Below, one piece after another: positions 1-11,939 of a stretch of DNA of 64,000 nt. The notes below the pieces were generated by a model. That model was not told the DNA's origin and did not search any database. It worked only from the letters and a program-made list of their open reading frames with translations. The stretch lies in assembly GCA_003996215.1 (NCBI GenBank), contig QJPP01000277.1, positions 1,116,001-1,180,000 on the forward strand, in the 5' to 3' direction. The position numbers were made by a program, and so were the translations under genes. This stretch comes from Jaltomata sinuosa (taxonomy: Eukaryota; Streptophyta; Magnoliopsida; Solanales; Solanaceae). The stretch's first letter is position 1. Each line of letters opens with the position of its first letter.

Positions 1-1452
1 ATGACTCAGTTCAACAAACTAAGTATGGCTCAACCTCAGGCTCAGGTTAATGTAGTTTAGAAGGTTCAGACTTGATGTCAAATATGTGGTAATAGTGGTC
101 ACTCTGTAGACTTATGTGAAGCAAATCTGGAGTTGGTAAATTTTATGGGCAATGTATAGAAAAGTAATCAAAACTATGGTAATGCCTACAATTGCAACTG
201 GAAGAGTCAGCCCAACTACTCTTGGGGAAATAATAAGGCCCAACCACAATAGTTTCAACAACAACAAGGTATTTAAAACAACACTCAAGCCAACAATATA
301 GACAAGACTTTGAAAAAGATCCTGGCTAACTAAGAACAAATAGCCGTAGAGATCAAAAATCAGAAATTGGCTCAAAAGAATTTAGAGATGCATATGGGTC
401 TGTTAGCTAAGGAATAAAATGCAAGACCCCAAGGGAGTCTGCCTTGTGATACAGAAAGTCCAATGCAATTGATGGCAAACACCTTGAGGAGTGATAGAGA
501 TTTGATTGATGCACCTCCAAAGAAAAATCATGAGGTACAATAAGAGTTGATCAATCCAAAGCAGACAAAAAAGCAAGTTGAGTCCAAAGAATCTGACAAA
601 AAGGGGAAGTCTGAGTACCCTAATAAAAATCTAAATGAGCAAACTAAAAATATACCACCACCACCATTCCTTCAAAAGCTTAAGAAACCCAAAGAGGATG
701 CTTATTTTAAGAAGTTCTTTGACACGTTCAGAGAACTTCACATTAACCTTCCTTTGTTAGATATCTTGCAGGGAATGCCTAAGTATGCTAAGTACTTAAA
801 TGATGTGGTGGAAAAAGAAAGAAGGCATGGGGATATTAAGACTGTGGCACTTACTGAAGAGTGAAGTTCGGTGGTTATGAGCAAGATGCCCAAAAATCTC
901 AAGGACCCTGAGAGTTTCACCCTTCCCATACAAATTGGTGAAAGTGATGTTGTCAAAGCTTTGAGTGATTTGGGGGCAAGCATCAACTTGATGCCCCTTT
1001 TTGTATTTAATACTCTTGGGTTGGGGAAGACAAGGCCTGTATCAGTTGTGCTACAAATGGCGGACAGAACTAAAGTGGTCCCCAAAGGAATTATTGAGGA
1101 TGTTCTTATCAAGGTTTGTAAGTTTATTATTCATGCTAACTTTATTGTTCTTGACAATCATGCAGATGACAGGGTACTAATAATCTTGGGGTGCCCTTTC
1201 TTGGCTACTGGTGGACTATTGATAGATGTTAGAGAGTGCACGTTAAAAATGAGATTGAATCATGAATAGGTGGTCTTCAGAGTGTACAAAGAACTTAACA
1301 CACCCTCACACTACAAATATTTATCCATGATCACAGTTGTGGAAGTGGATGAGTGTGGGGTGGAAAAGAGAAAACTTCCAATTACCTCTTCGAACTCTTT
1401 CATGGAGTTTCCCAAGTTGACAAATAAGCTCGAACCTACAAAACTTGAATAG
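1..1452 (+). pseudogene. Athila-like gag C-terminus and aspartic protease, broken
   Basis: Gag packages element RNA and the protease cuts the polyprotein. A CCHC zinc knuckle (C-X2-C-X4-H-X4-C) is intact at 76-117. An Asn/Gln-rich tract with several in-frame stops follows. A readable stretch at 547-864 ends in a TGA where Cys is usual, and the same frame continues through 871-1269 into the protease, active site DLGA at 967-978 (Asp at 967). This is followed by the typical protease flap and an ILGCPFLATG-type C-terminal motif, where ILGRPFLATG is usual. A TAG at 1267 and a further open piece to 1452 end the recognisable protein. The apparent starts at 547 and 871 are only resumptions after stops. 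Confidence 0.8.
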
Positions 1453-3491
1453 AATCCTGAGAAGATAGGTGTATGAAAGGCTGCAGACCTCGATCGTAAG
1501 CACACTAGAGAGTAGAAAAGAAGGAGAAGATGGACCACGAGTGGGAAGAAGAGGATGAGAGGCTATGTATGATGGTTTTAATGTAAGTCATGCCATGATA
1601 ATAAATCAGGTGCTGCTTAGGACGTAACCCAAGTTAAGGTTGCATTTTTAGTCTTTTTAGGTTTTTTCTTTAGTATCACCTTTGGTTTGGTTTTTGTTTT
1701 GTGTTTATAGGTTGAAGGGAATTTTGAGTACCTGAGATCACAGCTAAAGAGCATGGAAAATACTAAGTGTGGGGTCCTCGGGACCTCTTCGATGGACTTG
1801 ATGCAACAAGCTAGGCCTAGAAGCCTCAGGAAGTATCTTTATCTTTACTTTAATTTATACTTTAGGGACAAATTATCATTTTAAGTATGGGGTGGGAATC
1901 TTTCGATTTGTATACGGTGAAATGCTTTATAGGATTGCACTATAGGATTTCTATTTTTATTTATTTACAAGTGTTTTATTAAATTAAAAAAAATTACAAT
2001 TTTTTTTATCTTTGTTTGTTTTCAGTTTTTACGTTTGGTGTGTTTAGAAGAAGCACATTTTACCCATCCCTCGGTTTTTTTCGGTTCTTTTCCAAGGGGG
2101 AGCCCTTTGAACCCAATATCCTTTTTAATTTTTTGGAGTACATTTAATTTTTTTGTCATTAGGAATAAATAGAGATGCGCTTGCTAGGTGCTACATATGA
2201 TTACTTATTGCAAATTAGGGTTGAATTCTATGGCATGATTTGAAAAATTGAATGACTACTGTGAGACACCTAGGCTCTTTTATCTGACTCTTGTGTGATA
2301 TTGGCTTAAATTTGAATTTGTGCAATTGCTTGGTTGAGAGTCTATATGTATAGTTCTTGATTTTAACATGTGCCAAGTGTGAGTGAGGATTTTTTTATAT
2401 TCCATGTTGCATTTTAGTGTCTAGAACTTGCCCCGTGTGTTGCAAAATAAAAAATGTTGAGTTTAGGAGATGATATAGGCATTTCTTTGATACCCATATT
2501 TTATACCCTCTTTATCTACCATTTTTACATGAACTTAGTCATCCCCTTTGAACCTTTAGCCTATTCTTTGGTAGCCTCATATATAGCTTATTCCTTTTCT
2601 TTCAATTGCCTGCAATTTGATCCAAAACTTCTAACCGCTTTAGTTGAGAAATTAAGATATTAAGGAGTGTAAAATTGAAGAAGTAAAAAGTAAAGTTGAA
2701 GCCCCAAGTAAATAGCTTTTGGTGTGTTGAAAAGGTTTATGTGTTGTTGGTAGGAAGTAATGTAATGAAAAGATAAATTGATCAAAAGAAGTGAATCATG
2801 TGTAGATAGCAAATACTCCATGCTAAATATGTGAAAGCTAGATTAAAAAGATAGGGAAAAACAAAAGAGAGTAGAGAAGATAATAGTGGTGTAAAATTTG
2901 TTGGTTGGAGATGAGTTTAATGTAATGTGTGATGTATTGAAGCGCTTAGGGAAGATAGGCACTATTCTTGACCAAATAGTTCCTACCAGTCCCTTAGCCT
3001 ACATTACAATCCTTAAAGTCCTACTTGATCTTAAGGTTTGACATTCTGATATTAGTGGAGTACTACACTAAGGGCAAGCTTATGGTTCATCTTATGTTTT
3101 ATGTCAATTCCATGTGAGAGAGTGAAATTTTATTCTTACACGTATTCTTGTGATAATTTGCATAAGCGTGAGTGAATATGGGTGATGCTCTTGTGGTGAG
3201 GGTGCATGTTTAATAATGGACAAGTGAACTATATGATCTCTTAGTTGAGTAATGTGCATGATTTTTCCAACTGGGTTGGGTAGAGTCAATTCTAGATGCT
3301 AGGAAGTCTTGAAGTAGTATTCATGTGTTTCAATTGCAATATGACATGCCTAAGGTAGAACTTGCTAGTCATGTAGTCGTTGTAGTTCTATCTTGAGTAT
3401 CTTAGGTCAAATTGTGAGGTTAGAGTCTCCCTTGATTGTGAGTAATGTGAAGAGTTGTTCGAGGACGAACAAGATTCTAAGTGTGGGCTGG
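1453..3491 (+). other. Non-coding 3' internal region of the Athila-like remnant
   Basis: About 2 kb without recognisable protein. It starts with the post-ORF phrase of Athila elements (near 1616-1631) and is T-rich between 1640 and 2200. A 69-codon hydrophobic reading frame at 2454-2663 sits where some Athila elements carry an env-like gene, but it has no motif I recognise. The end holds TTCGAGGACGAAC at 3458-3470 and a G-rich, imperfect polypurine-like stretch at about 3480-3491 just before the LTR. Confidence 0.55.
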
Positions 3492-4928
3492 TGATTTTAG
3501 GCATATTTATACGTCTAATTGCTAATTATTGTCCATACTTGTGTCTATTTTGTGTGCTACATTGCATATATATTGATTTGAATAAGCTTAACTTGTGTTC
3601 ATAACTTGATGGATATGGTTAGTGTTTCAGGTTGAGACTATTGCAAAGATCGAGCTTGATTTGACATAAATAACGAGCTTGTGGATGAATGAATGCGTTT
3701 TGATTAATGTCGGGAAGCAAGACAAGCTTAAAAGAGGTGTTTAAAAGCAACTACAAACCATGGAACACAAGGAAAGTGGAGAGATTCCATCAGAGTGGGA
3801 AATTAGAAGCTAAAACATGCCTCTGTGCCACGAAATCTATGCTCCATTTTATTGGCATGGCACGGATATGGCCATAAATTGGATGGAAAATTCCAGTGAG
3901 CCTCTGCGATAAGGGCATGGCACGGTAGTGTACCTCCGCGACAAGGGCGTGTCACATATCTTAGGATCCATAATTTTAAAGTGCCACAAACTTGGGTTTT
4001 TTTGGGTACAAATTGTCCTACACTATAAATAGGACACTTAGTTCAATTGAAAGGAGGCTTGGACGACTTGGGATTGAAAAACACATGAGGGAGGCTTCCA
4101 TTAGAATTTTTATTCTTCTCTTTTTCATTACTTAATTCTTGTATGAATTACATTAATTTTGTAATTGCGATTAGATTATGAGTGGCTAAACACCCTCTTA
4201 CTAGGGTTAAGGTGATAACTTGATTGCCTAATTATGGTTTTATACTTGGTTTTTATGTTTATCATGTCATGTGATTGTTCTTGCATTCTTGTTTTATTAT
4301 TTTAAAGAGTCATGAACTTTAGGATAAATCTAAGTCTCGAAAAAAATTAACCATAGGAGTGGAGGGATGAAATGGAGAATGTATGGAGTGCGGATCATGT
4401 CTTTGATTGTTAGATATTAATTGTAAATAATGATTAGTTGTTAGGATATCAATATACGTAAATGCCCAACTTGGCTAAAGAAATGGGAAGATAGTTTAAT
4501 ACATCCAAATTAAAGACTCACATCACCGCTCAACGATCTACTTGTGAGATTAATTTGGGTAGATGACTTAGAGGATGACCATTCCCAAGTTGTAATATCA
4601 ACCCCGTAGATCAACAATTATGATAAACACGAACACCAGCTAGAAATCATAGTTATACATGAATGTGAAGTAAATGCCTCAACGCTAGATCTCTCCATAT
4701 ACTGTTTATAATCTGAATTTCGTATCGTTGTTATTTCTAGTATTTAGTTTACAAAAGCTAAACTCAAACTCTTCTTGGTTACAAATCTCAGTTGTTTAAC
4801 TTCATACTAATAATTAAGTTGGATCTTCTGCTAAACACCATGTTCTTGTAGGATCGATATTTGGCTTTCAAGAGCCATGTTATTACCTAAACGACCACGT
4901 ACACCTACATGTGCACTTGGAGCCAACA
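3492..4928 (+). repeat. 3' LTR of the Athila-like remnant
   Basis: About 1.4 kb, starting TGATTTTAGGC after a G-rich stretch and ending near ttggagccaaca. The end has the Athila-type phrase with a gaccacgtacac motif. The left boundary could be 3482 (TGTGGGC) instead. It is directly followed by gag sequence on the opposite strand, so no target duplication can be tested. The middle holds a TATAAATAGG-like box near 4024 and an approximate promoter-to-polyA order, as expected for U3-R-U5. Confidence 0.6.
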
Positions 4929-6485
4929 TGGGACCTCCTTTTCCTTTCTGTCAGCAACTACAGGTTTCTCACTACTCACCTTTTCATTAACAACCTTATC
5001 CTCAAAATCAGCTGCAACTTCAACATTATTGTCTTTAGGCTCGCCCAGATCATCCACAACTATATGCATCGTAGGATCTACAGTCTGATTTCAACTTTTA
5101 GTAGTCAGCCATGCATTGCCTATGATTCTTTGGATTTTGGACTATTCTTCTAGGTGGCGTACCCTTCTGTGCTAGTTTAGAGCGGTAGACATCTGACCAA
5201 CTTGCTACTAAATTTGCTTTATGGCGGTGGCATGTGACTCTACTTTCTGATTCATGCTTGAGATATCATCACGAATTTCCTTTAGGTTTTTATCACTTGC
5301 CTCTACCTGTTTTAGCACCCTAACCAACATGTCTTTAATTTTTGATCAGCTGGGGTTCCCTTCACATTTTCCAGGAGGAATAGATAGACCACTTTTATCA
5401 TTTTTTTTAGCCATCCTTCTTGTTCCATTCACAATCTCTATCTCTACCCCTGTTCATGTCTCTATACCCAGACCGATTATAGTTGTTGTCTCTATCTCTG
5501 TCTCTGTTATGACCTTGATTCCCTTAACCTCGCCAAGTGTCTTGGTTGCACCCTTGACCATTGGCCCGAAACCCGCCACCTTATCAATTAGAAAGTTGGC
5601 CTCTTCTTCAGATTTTGATTCATCATGCCTTGGTGCTTTACCTTTTGAGCCCACTGCATTCACCTTCTCAGCTCTGTTATTAATGACATGTTTCACAATT
5701 AAATCAATTCTCATATTTAATCCTGTGACCTCTTGGCTAAGCTCCTATAATTGTTGCTGGTCTATGGACTTTCCAACAGCATAAGTTCCGGCTGGAACTT
5801 CAGAATCTCTTGTATGCCAAGCCCTGTTCGTCTTTGTAAATCTATCTAGCATCTCAGATATGGCTGCATAAGTATTCTCCATGAATGCACCCCTAGTGAC
5901 TATGCCAGCTAACGCCTTGGTGTTTGTATTCAGTGCCCTATAGAAGATCTCAATTAATGTTTCTCTTGGAAATTTGTGATTCGACACCTGTTTTAGCTTC
6001 TTATTAAACCTAAGCCAAGGTTCATAGAGTGCTTTGGTATTAAACTACTTGAAATTATAGATCTCCTATATGAGCTATAACATCTTTGTTGGAGGAAAAA
6101 ACCTCTCCAACAATTGAATTCTCAATTCTCTCCATGTGGTAATTGAATTATCAGAAAATTCAACCAGCCAAAGTGTTTCTTCTCCAGTCAAAGAGAATGG
6201 TAATAGCCACAGTCTGATTGCATCTTGACATACGCCTGGCAACTTGTAAGCTTTGCAAATTCCTGTGAAGTTCATCAAGAGAAAATTAGCATTATTAGTG
6301 GGTTTGCCAATAAATAATTCCTTCAGGTTCAGCAACTGGATCATGGTGCTTGTGATATCGAACTTAGCAGCAGTTGGCAATGGTGTCAACACTATAGGGC
6401 CCATTATTCCTGCATCATCAAGATTGACTTCTTTATCATCAAGATCATAGCGAGGGATGTGTTGGGGTTAATATTGTTGGTGACC
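4929..6485 (-). pseudogene. Athila-like gag, antisense, broken
   Basis: Reading leftwards, the N-terminal part lies near 6480-6405. The retrotransposon gag core runs 6404-6075 (109 codons, with an RLWLLPFSLTGEE-type motif and an ITTWRELR..FFPP end). A further capsid piece lies at 5987-5745 (FYRALN, RAWHTRD). The linker holds VNAVGSKG at about 5664-5641 and an Arg/Asp/Asn-rich tract near 5560-5430 in a shifted frame. A coiled segment like the gag C-terminus runs to about 4929. Frameshifts and stops separate the blocks. Both ends are cut: no LTR belongs to it on either side, and it meets a plus-strand LTR at 4928 and a plus-strand reverse transcriptase near 6548. Confidence 0.75.
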
Positions 6486-6547
6486 CTATTCCCTCTCTAT
6501 GCAACTGGATCTTGGTTAATATTTCATTAGGCTGCCTTTTTCCTTGC

Positions 6548-7840
6548 AGCTTGGGAATTTAGTGCACCTTGAGTCCTGTTCATGCACAAGAAAGATAGTT
6601 CTCTCAGGATATGCATCAACTATCATCAATTGAACAAAGTCATAATCAAAAATAAGTATCCCATTTAAAGGATTGATGATTTGTTCGACCAGCTTCAGGG
6701 TGCCAGTTTCTTTTCTAAAATAAACCTCAGGTCCAACTATCATCAGCTCAGAGTCAGGGAATATGACATTCCAAAGACAGTCTTCAAAACTCGGTATGGT
6801 CACTATGTATTTGTAGATTTGTCTTATGGACTAACAAATGCTCCTACAAATTTTATGGATTTGATGATTAGGGTGTTCAAGAAGTACTTGGATATGTTCA
6901 TCATTGTTTTCATTGATGACATCCATATGTATTCTCGGAGTGAGGAGGAGCACAAAAATCATTTAAGAATTGGATCGTCAGTTATTTGCCAAGTTCACTA
7001 AATGTGAATTATGGTTAAAGTCAGTTGCCTTCCTTGGTCATGTGGTGTCTATCAAGGGTATCTGAGTACATTCACAGAAGATAGAGGCAGTGAAGAATTG
7101 GTCTAGACCCACTTCTCTGATGGACATCAGAAGCTTTTTTGGTCTTGCTGGCTACTACATGAGATTTGTTGAGGGATTTTCATCCATAGCTGCTCCATTG
7201 ACTAGATTGACTCAGAAAAATGTTAAGTTCCAGTGGTCAGATGAGTGTGAGAAAAACATCCAGGAGTTGAAAACCAGGTTGACCACAACTCTAGTTTTAA
7301 CTCTACCAGAGAATTTTGATGGCATTGTAGTATATTCTGATACATCCAGAGTCGATTTGGGTTGTGTTTTGATGCAGAATAGTAAGTTCATCGCTTATTC
7401 CTCTAGACAACTTAAGATTTATGAGAAAAATTACTAGACTCATGATCTTATGTTAGCCGCAGTTGTATTTTCCCTAAAGATTTGGAGACATTACTTGTAT
7501 GGTATCTATGTAGATATGTTTACATACAATAAGAGCCTCTAGTATGTTTTCAACCAGTAATAGTTGAATCTTCGTTAGAGAATGTGGCTCGAGTTTATCA
7601 AGGATTATGATATGAATGTGCTCTACCATTCGGGTAAGGCCAATATAGTGGATGATGCACTTAGCAGACTATCCATGGGTAGCTTGTCTCACATTGAGAA
7701 AGAGAAGAAGGAATTATCTAAGGATGTCCATAGGTTCGCTCTCCTAGGAGTTTGCCTTACAGACACAACATATAACGGTGTGATAGTTCAGAATGGGTCA
7801 AAATCTTCCTTAGTGGTTGAGGTAAAGGAGAAATAAGAGA
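6548..7840 (+). pseudogene. Chromovirus reverse transcriptase and RNase H, broken
   Basis: The reverse transcriptase is readable from about 6548 (VLFMHKKD, then YHQLNKV). The catalytic FIDD is at 6909-6920, intact. A frameshift near 6975 is followed by the typical [16 protein letters not shown] connection and by ETRSFFGLAGYY-like sequence at 7117-7160. RNase H follows, with YSDTSRVDLGCVLMQ at about 7333-7377 and stops at 7435, 7540 and 7558. The WLEFIKDYDMNVLYHSGKAN block and ADALSRL-like end (DDALSRL) are at 7585-7668. Stops fall mostly at Gln codons. The family is a common chromovirus pol; the lineage within it is inference. Confidence 0.85.
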
Positions 7841-9207
7841 GTGATCCTATCTTACTTTAGTTAAAAGGTGCAGTCCATGAGCAGAGAGAGGAGGTTTTCT
7901 CCCAAGGTGGAGATGGTGTACTTTACTATCAGGGTCAATTATGTGTTCCTACTATAGATGAGTTGAGGTAGCGGATCCTGATAGAGGCTCACAGCTCCAG
8001 ATATTCTATTTATCCTAGTGCCACCATGATATACCGTGATTTTGTGGCAAAGTGTCTCAGCTGTCAGCTAGTGAAAGTAGAACATCAATGACAGGGAGTT
8101 GTGACTTATGATATTGGCATTCCAACTTAGAAGTGGGAAGTGATCAATATAGATTTTATTACAGGTTTACTGCAGACTCGCTAATAACATGACTCTACTT
8201 GGGTAATAGTAGACAGGGTGACCAAGTCATCTCACTTTTTGGCTGTCAAGACTATAGATTCAACAGAGGATTATGCTAGACTCTAAACTTTCTAGATAGT
8301 CAGGTTACATGGTATTCCCTTGTCTATCATCTCAGATAGGGGTATTAAATTTACCTCTCATTTTTAGAGATCATTTTAGAAAGGTCTTGGTACTTAGGTA
8401 AATCTCAACAGAATATTTAATCCGCAGATGGATGGTGAGACAGAGCATACTATCAAGACCTTAGAGGATACGTTGAGGGATTGTGTGATTGATTTCAAAG
8501 GTAATTGGGATAAGCACTTACCTCTTATAGAGTTATCCTACAATAATAGCTTTCATTCCATTATTCAGATCGCCCCGTATGAGGCACTTAATGAGTGGAG
8601 GTGTAGATTACCTGTTGGCTGGTTTGAGGTGGGTGAAGTAGCCTTGATTAGACCAGATTCGGTTCATGAGTTCATTGAAAATGTTCAACTCGTTAAGGAG
8701 AGGTTGAAGACTGCTCAGAGTCATCAGAAGTCTTATGCAGATTTGAGGAGAAGGGACTTAGAGTTTGAGGTCGATGATTAGGAGTTCCTGAAGGTGTCGC
8801 CCATAAAGGGTTTCATAATATTTGTCAAGAAGGGGAAGCTTAGTCTCCCATATGTAGGCCCCTACAAGATTCTGAGAATAATTGGTAAGGTGTCCTATGA
8901 GTTAGAACTGCCCATGGACTTAGCATCAGTGCACCTAGTTTTCCATGTATCCTTGTTGAAGAAGTGTGTTGGTGATCCGACATCGATTGTGCCATTAGAG
9001 AATATGGGTGTGAATGATAGCCTCACCTATGAAGATGTTCTAGATGAGATTATTGACTATCGGGTTCGTAGGTTGAGGAACAAGGATGTCACTTTGGTGA
9101 AAGTCCTTTGGAGGAATCAGTTAGTTGAGAGAGCCACTTGGGAAGCAGAAGCAACTATGATGACCAAGTACCCTTACCTCTTTCCTTCTGATTCAGCTTC
9201 AGCCTGA
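7841..9207 (+). pseudogene. Chromovirus integrase with chromodomain-like tail
   Basis: The integrase zinc-binding HHCC block runs from about 7990 (AHSSRYSIYPSA) to 8075 (CLSCQLVK). The catalytic core has Asp in INIDFITG near 8150, Asp in IISDRG near 8335 and Glu in the GETEHTIK block near 8440. Stops occur at 8089, 8128, 8182, 8284 and elsewhere in the core, so it is dead. The C-terminal half has long open pieces, 8428-8781 and 8794-9207. The latter (137 codons) contains the SPIKG..FVKKGKLS barrel, the VFHVSLLKK motif and a VLWRNQ..ATWEAEA chromodomain-like end. The tail is better kept than the core. The stop at 9207 is followed by about 210 bases of untranslated sequence to the polypurine tract. 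Confidence 0.85.
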
Positions 9208-9419
9208 GGTAATTGTTACTCTCCGCATTTCTCAGTCTCCTCATTTGTATTTTCCCACCGTTTCATGTTCCCTGAACTATTCCTTCATTGCTTGCATGCG
9301 TTCATGTTTTAGGACCCATATCAGTTAGAAATCAGCTTTTATAATTCAGTTGGTAGGAATTGCAGCTCTTTCCCTCCAAACTCAACTTTTTTAGTCTTTA
9401 TTTGAGGACTAATGATCCC

Positions 9420-9430
9420 AAGGGGGAGAT
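9420..9430 (+). other. Polypurine tract
   Basis: The run aagggggagat lies two bases before the LTR start. It is the usual plus-strand DNA priming site of LTR retrotransposons and fixes the 3' LTR boundary. Confidence 0.75.
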
Positions 9431-9432
9431 AT

Positions 9433-11643
9433 TATAACACCCCAGTATTTGAACCAACTACTTTACAATACTTAGAAGAAAAATACAGAAAAAAATTCCA
9501 ACTTTCAGGAACCACGGGCAAGATCATGGCCCATCATTCTGGTCCATGGCCCGTGATCTCACTCGTGGTTTGGCTCCAGTGTTAGTCCCCCTTGATTTTA
9601 TGGGTGACTTCATAGGTTGTGGTTTGAAACCACGTCCCATCCTTTCATTTGTTGATTGGCCATCAAAGAAGTGCTAGTTTTCCACCTCAAGAACCACAGA
9701 TCATTCCACGGACCGTAGTTTAGAACCATGGTCCATCCTGTCAACTGTGGTCCAGCTCTTCAGAGGACCTCAGTTTAGGGTCCAAGAACCATGACTCAAA
9801 TGATAGTCCATTATTTCAATCCATAGACCATTCTATAACTCATGAATCAACTAATCAGAGGACCTTCAAAATCTCAGGGATAGAACCACAGGTCAGATGA
9901 TGGTCCATCATTCAGAACCATGGCCCGTTGGCCCAACCGTGGTTCATCGATCCAAAAATTTTAGCAGCTTTTTATTTAATTCCAAGGGGTATTTTTGAGC
10001 TTTCCCACTCTTTTAAAAGGTTAAACCACATCATTTTGACTCGTCTAAGCCTATTTACTAAGTGTAAAACTACCTAAATTGCTCATTCTCCCAAAAACCA
10101 TTCTATACTTACCAAAAACAGAGGAAAAACATTTTTTCCTCTCCAAAGCAAGTAGAAGGTTTCTCCAACTTCAAGCTTCTAAACCCAAAGATTCTTCCAT
10201 AGATTCTACTTTCAGGTATGTTGGAATTTATCAATGGGTATGTTTCACCCATTGAGTCCCTAAGTTAACTTAGTTCTCCAGTTTTCAGTTTAATCTTCAG
10301 GGCCTAGGGTTTTTGAATTTACGAACTTCTTGTATCTTTGTTTCCATTATTATGTATGAATATTATTACATGTTTCCTTGATGTCTAGCTTTGTTGTATT
10401 CGTAGAATTCCCAAACCCTCAGTATGTTGTCTAAACCATGACTTTGAATTATGCTCTTGAATTGCATATTTTGTTCAGGCCCTAAAATTGTTGAGTGTAA
10501 TTCAATTTCTTAGGATGGTGGGTTATGAACACCCGATCAGTTATGTTTCATGCATTTTCATATAGATGCCCAATTATTCAGAATTACATGATTAGAATGC
10601 TTTCAGTCTCAGTATTACTTTGAATTTTCAGAAAGTCAGTATTTTGAGCTATCCAGTATGTCAGCTTATTTACTTATAATTCAGTTTGGAGTAGTAGTAC
10701 TTATCACCAAGCAGATGAAAGGATGAAGGCTCACCCGTAAGTTTAGGCTGAGACCTTTAGTAGAAGTCCCTATGTCCTAGAACTACGACGCCACCATAGG
10801 TTCTAAAGGGTCACCTATCAGATCAAGCTTGACACCTTAGTCCTTTTGGACATCACATTAGTGGATCCATGCCAGTAAATGTTTGTACCCTTGGCAAGGT
10901 GTGAACACTCTCCCAGCCAGGGTTAAAGGTTGGCCTCGTAGTTAGCTCCGCTTGGGGTATATCGGTTAATAGTAGCTCCCCCAGTTTAGATTCAATTTTT
11001 GTATGACCTTGTAGTCAGTTATTCAGTTCAGTATTGCACAGTTACATGTTTATCTACTTGGTTATTGCATCAGACTATATCTTTCAGTTTCATGTTCAGT
11101 ATATCCTCATATTAAGTTTATTGCATCATATACATTATGAATAGATTAGTGCATATCCTGCACGCTCAGTACATTCCAAGTACTGATGCATAATTTGTGT
11201 TGCATCTTATTATGATAGATTTTTAGGCGCTCAGTATCCAGATCACACATAGTTTGATTTCCCAGACTTCTCAGCAGCACAGTTGGTAAGTCCTAATCAT
11301 TCGGGGACAAGACTTATGTTCATTTATTTCAGTATTTCATTTAGTTTTTAGACTATTAGAGTTAGCTGGGGGCTTGTCTCAACATCTCATTTCAATAGAG
11401 GCTTTCAGACATAGAGTTAGTCTTCAGCTTATGCAGTCAGTTTAGATTTCAGACTTATACTATTTATTATTTTCAGAATCATTGGTTTTATAATCCCAAG
11501 TTTACGCTTTTCATCAATTTAGCTTCCACACAAATATTCGTTTAAATCAGATTGCTTAGTATATTCCATACAATGGGTTAGCTTGGGGTCATTTGTGACT
11601 CTAAGCATCGTGTTGCATCTAGGGGTAGTCTTGGAGCGTGACA
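9433..11643 (+). repeat. 3' LTR of the chromovirus remnant (about 2.2 kb)
   Basis: It starts TATAACACCCC (TG decayed to TA) right after the polypurine tract and ends gagcgtgaca. The first 550 bases contain an imperfect short repeat (see 9510-9960). There is no mate to its left, so age cannot be estimated here. The next five bases, cttaa, would be the target duplication. Confidence 0.75.
9510..9960 (+). repeat. Imperfect subrepeats in LTR U3
   Basis: A motif like accatggtccatcat / ccacggaccgtag recurs about ten times at irregular spacing, with internal complementarity (ccatgg, cacgg/ccgtg). It is typical of short U3 subrepeats in this kind of LTR. There is no fixed period. Confidence 0.5.
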
Positions 11644-11939
11644 CTTAAGCATGCTTAAAGAACTATATGAAATATGCTATGTGAATACGCTAAGAGGCAT
11701 AACCCTAGGTTTTAATAACTCTGCGAACACTCTTAACTTTTACTAGTAATTGCTTTAAACTCATAAGTAGAATAATAACCAAGCTATCATTAATAAAATT
11801 GGACAAATTTTTTTTTCACAACCATAGTGTTATATCTCTAGCTTGTCAGCAGAAGTTTATGTGGGTTCGACAACCCGGATTGTTTGACAATCACTTTATT
11901 AGTTGCAACCATATACGCTTTTGTGAGAGTTGGTGGCTA
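11644..11939. other. Unassigned AT-rich piece, possibly an old LTR end
   Basis: No coding potential. It opens with a 14-bp perfect palindrome ttaagcatgcttaa (11645-11658). The stretch 11858-11930 (gtgggttcgacaacccgg, then accatatacgcttttg) resembles the end of a plant LTR on the plus strand, but I cannot pair it with another copy. Confidence 0.3.

Larger units (their letters stand above)
1..4928 (+). mobile_element. Athila-like Ty3/gypsy remnant lacking pol
   Basis: The order is gag C-terminal half with a zinc knuckle, protease, about 2 kb of non-coding 3' region, then an LTR. No reverse transcriptase, RNase H or integrase motif can be read between the protease and the LTR, where a full Athila carries roughly 3 kb of pol. 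The 5' LTR and gag start lie left of the window. The conserved Athila-type phrase near 1616-1631 (aggacgtaacccaag-like) follows the protease closely, so pol seems absent by deletion rather than unrecognisable. Lineage comes from the DLGA protease and the gag style. It is either a non-autonomous derivative or a once-complete element that lost pol. Confidence 0.75.
6548..11643 (+). mobile_element. Ty3/gypsy chromovirus remnant, 5' half missing
   Basis: The order is reverse transcriptase, RNase H, integrase, chromodomain-like tail, polypurine tract, 3' LTR. Its own 5' LTR, gag and protease are absent. The left edge starts inside the reverse transcriptase next to antisense Athila-like gag. The right edge is the LTR end tgaca at 11643. 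Confidence 0.85.

Noticed and set aside
2454..2663. Hydrophobic 69-codon frame as an env-like gene
   Set aside because: It is too short, with no signal for cleavage or known env motif; the T-rich composition explains the hydrophobicity.
5254..5784. Plus-strand 176-codon open frame
   Set aside because: It is the reverse of the antisense gag (5714-5454 and neighbours). Its codons mirror the Arg/Asp/Asn-rich gag linker and it has no motif of its own.
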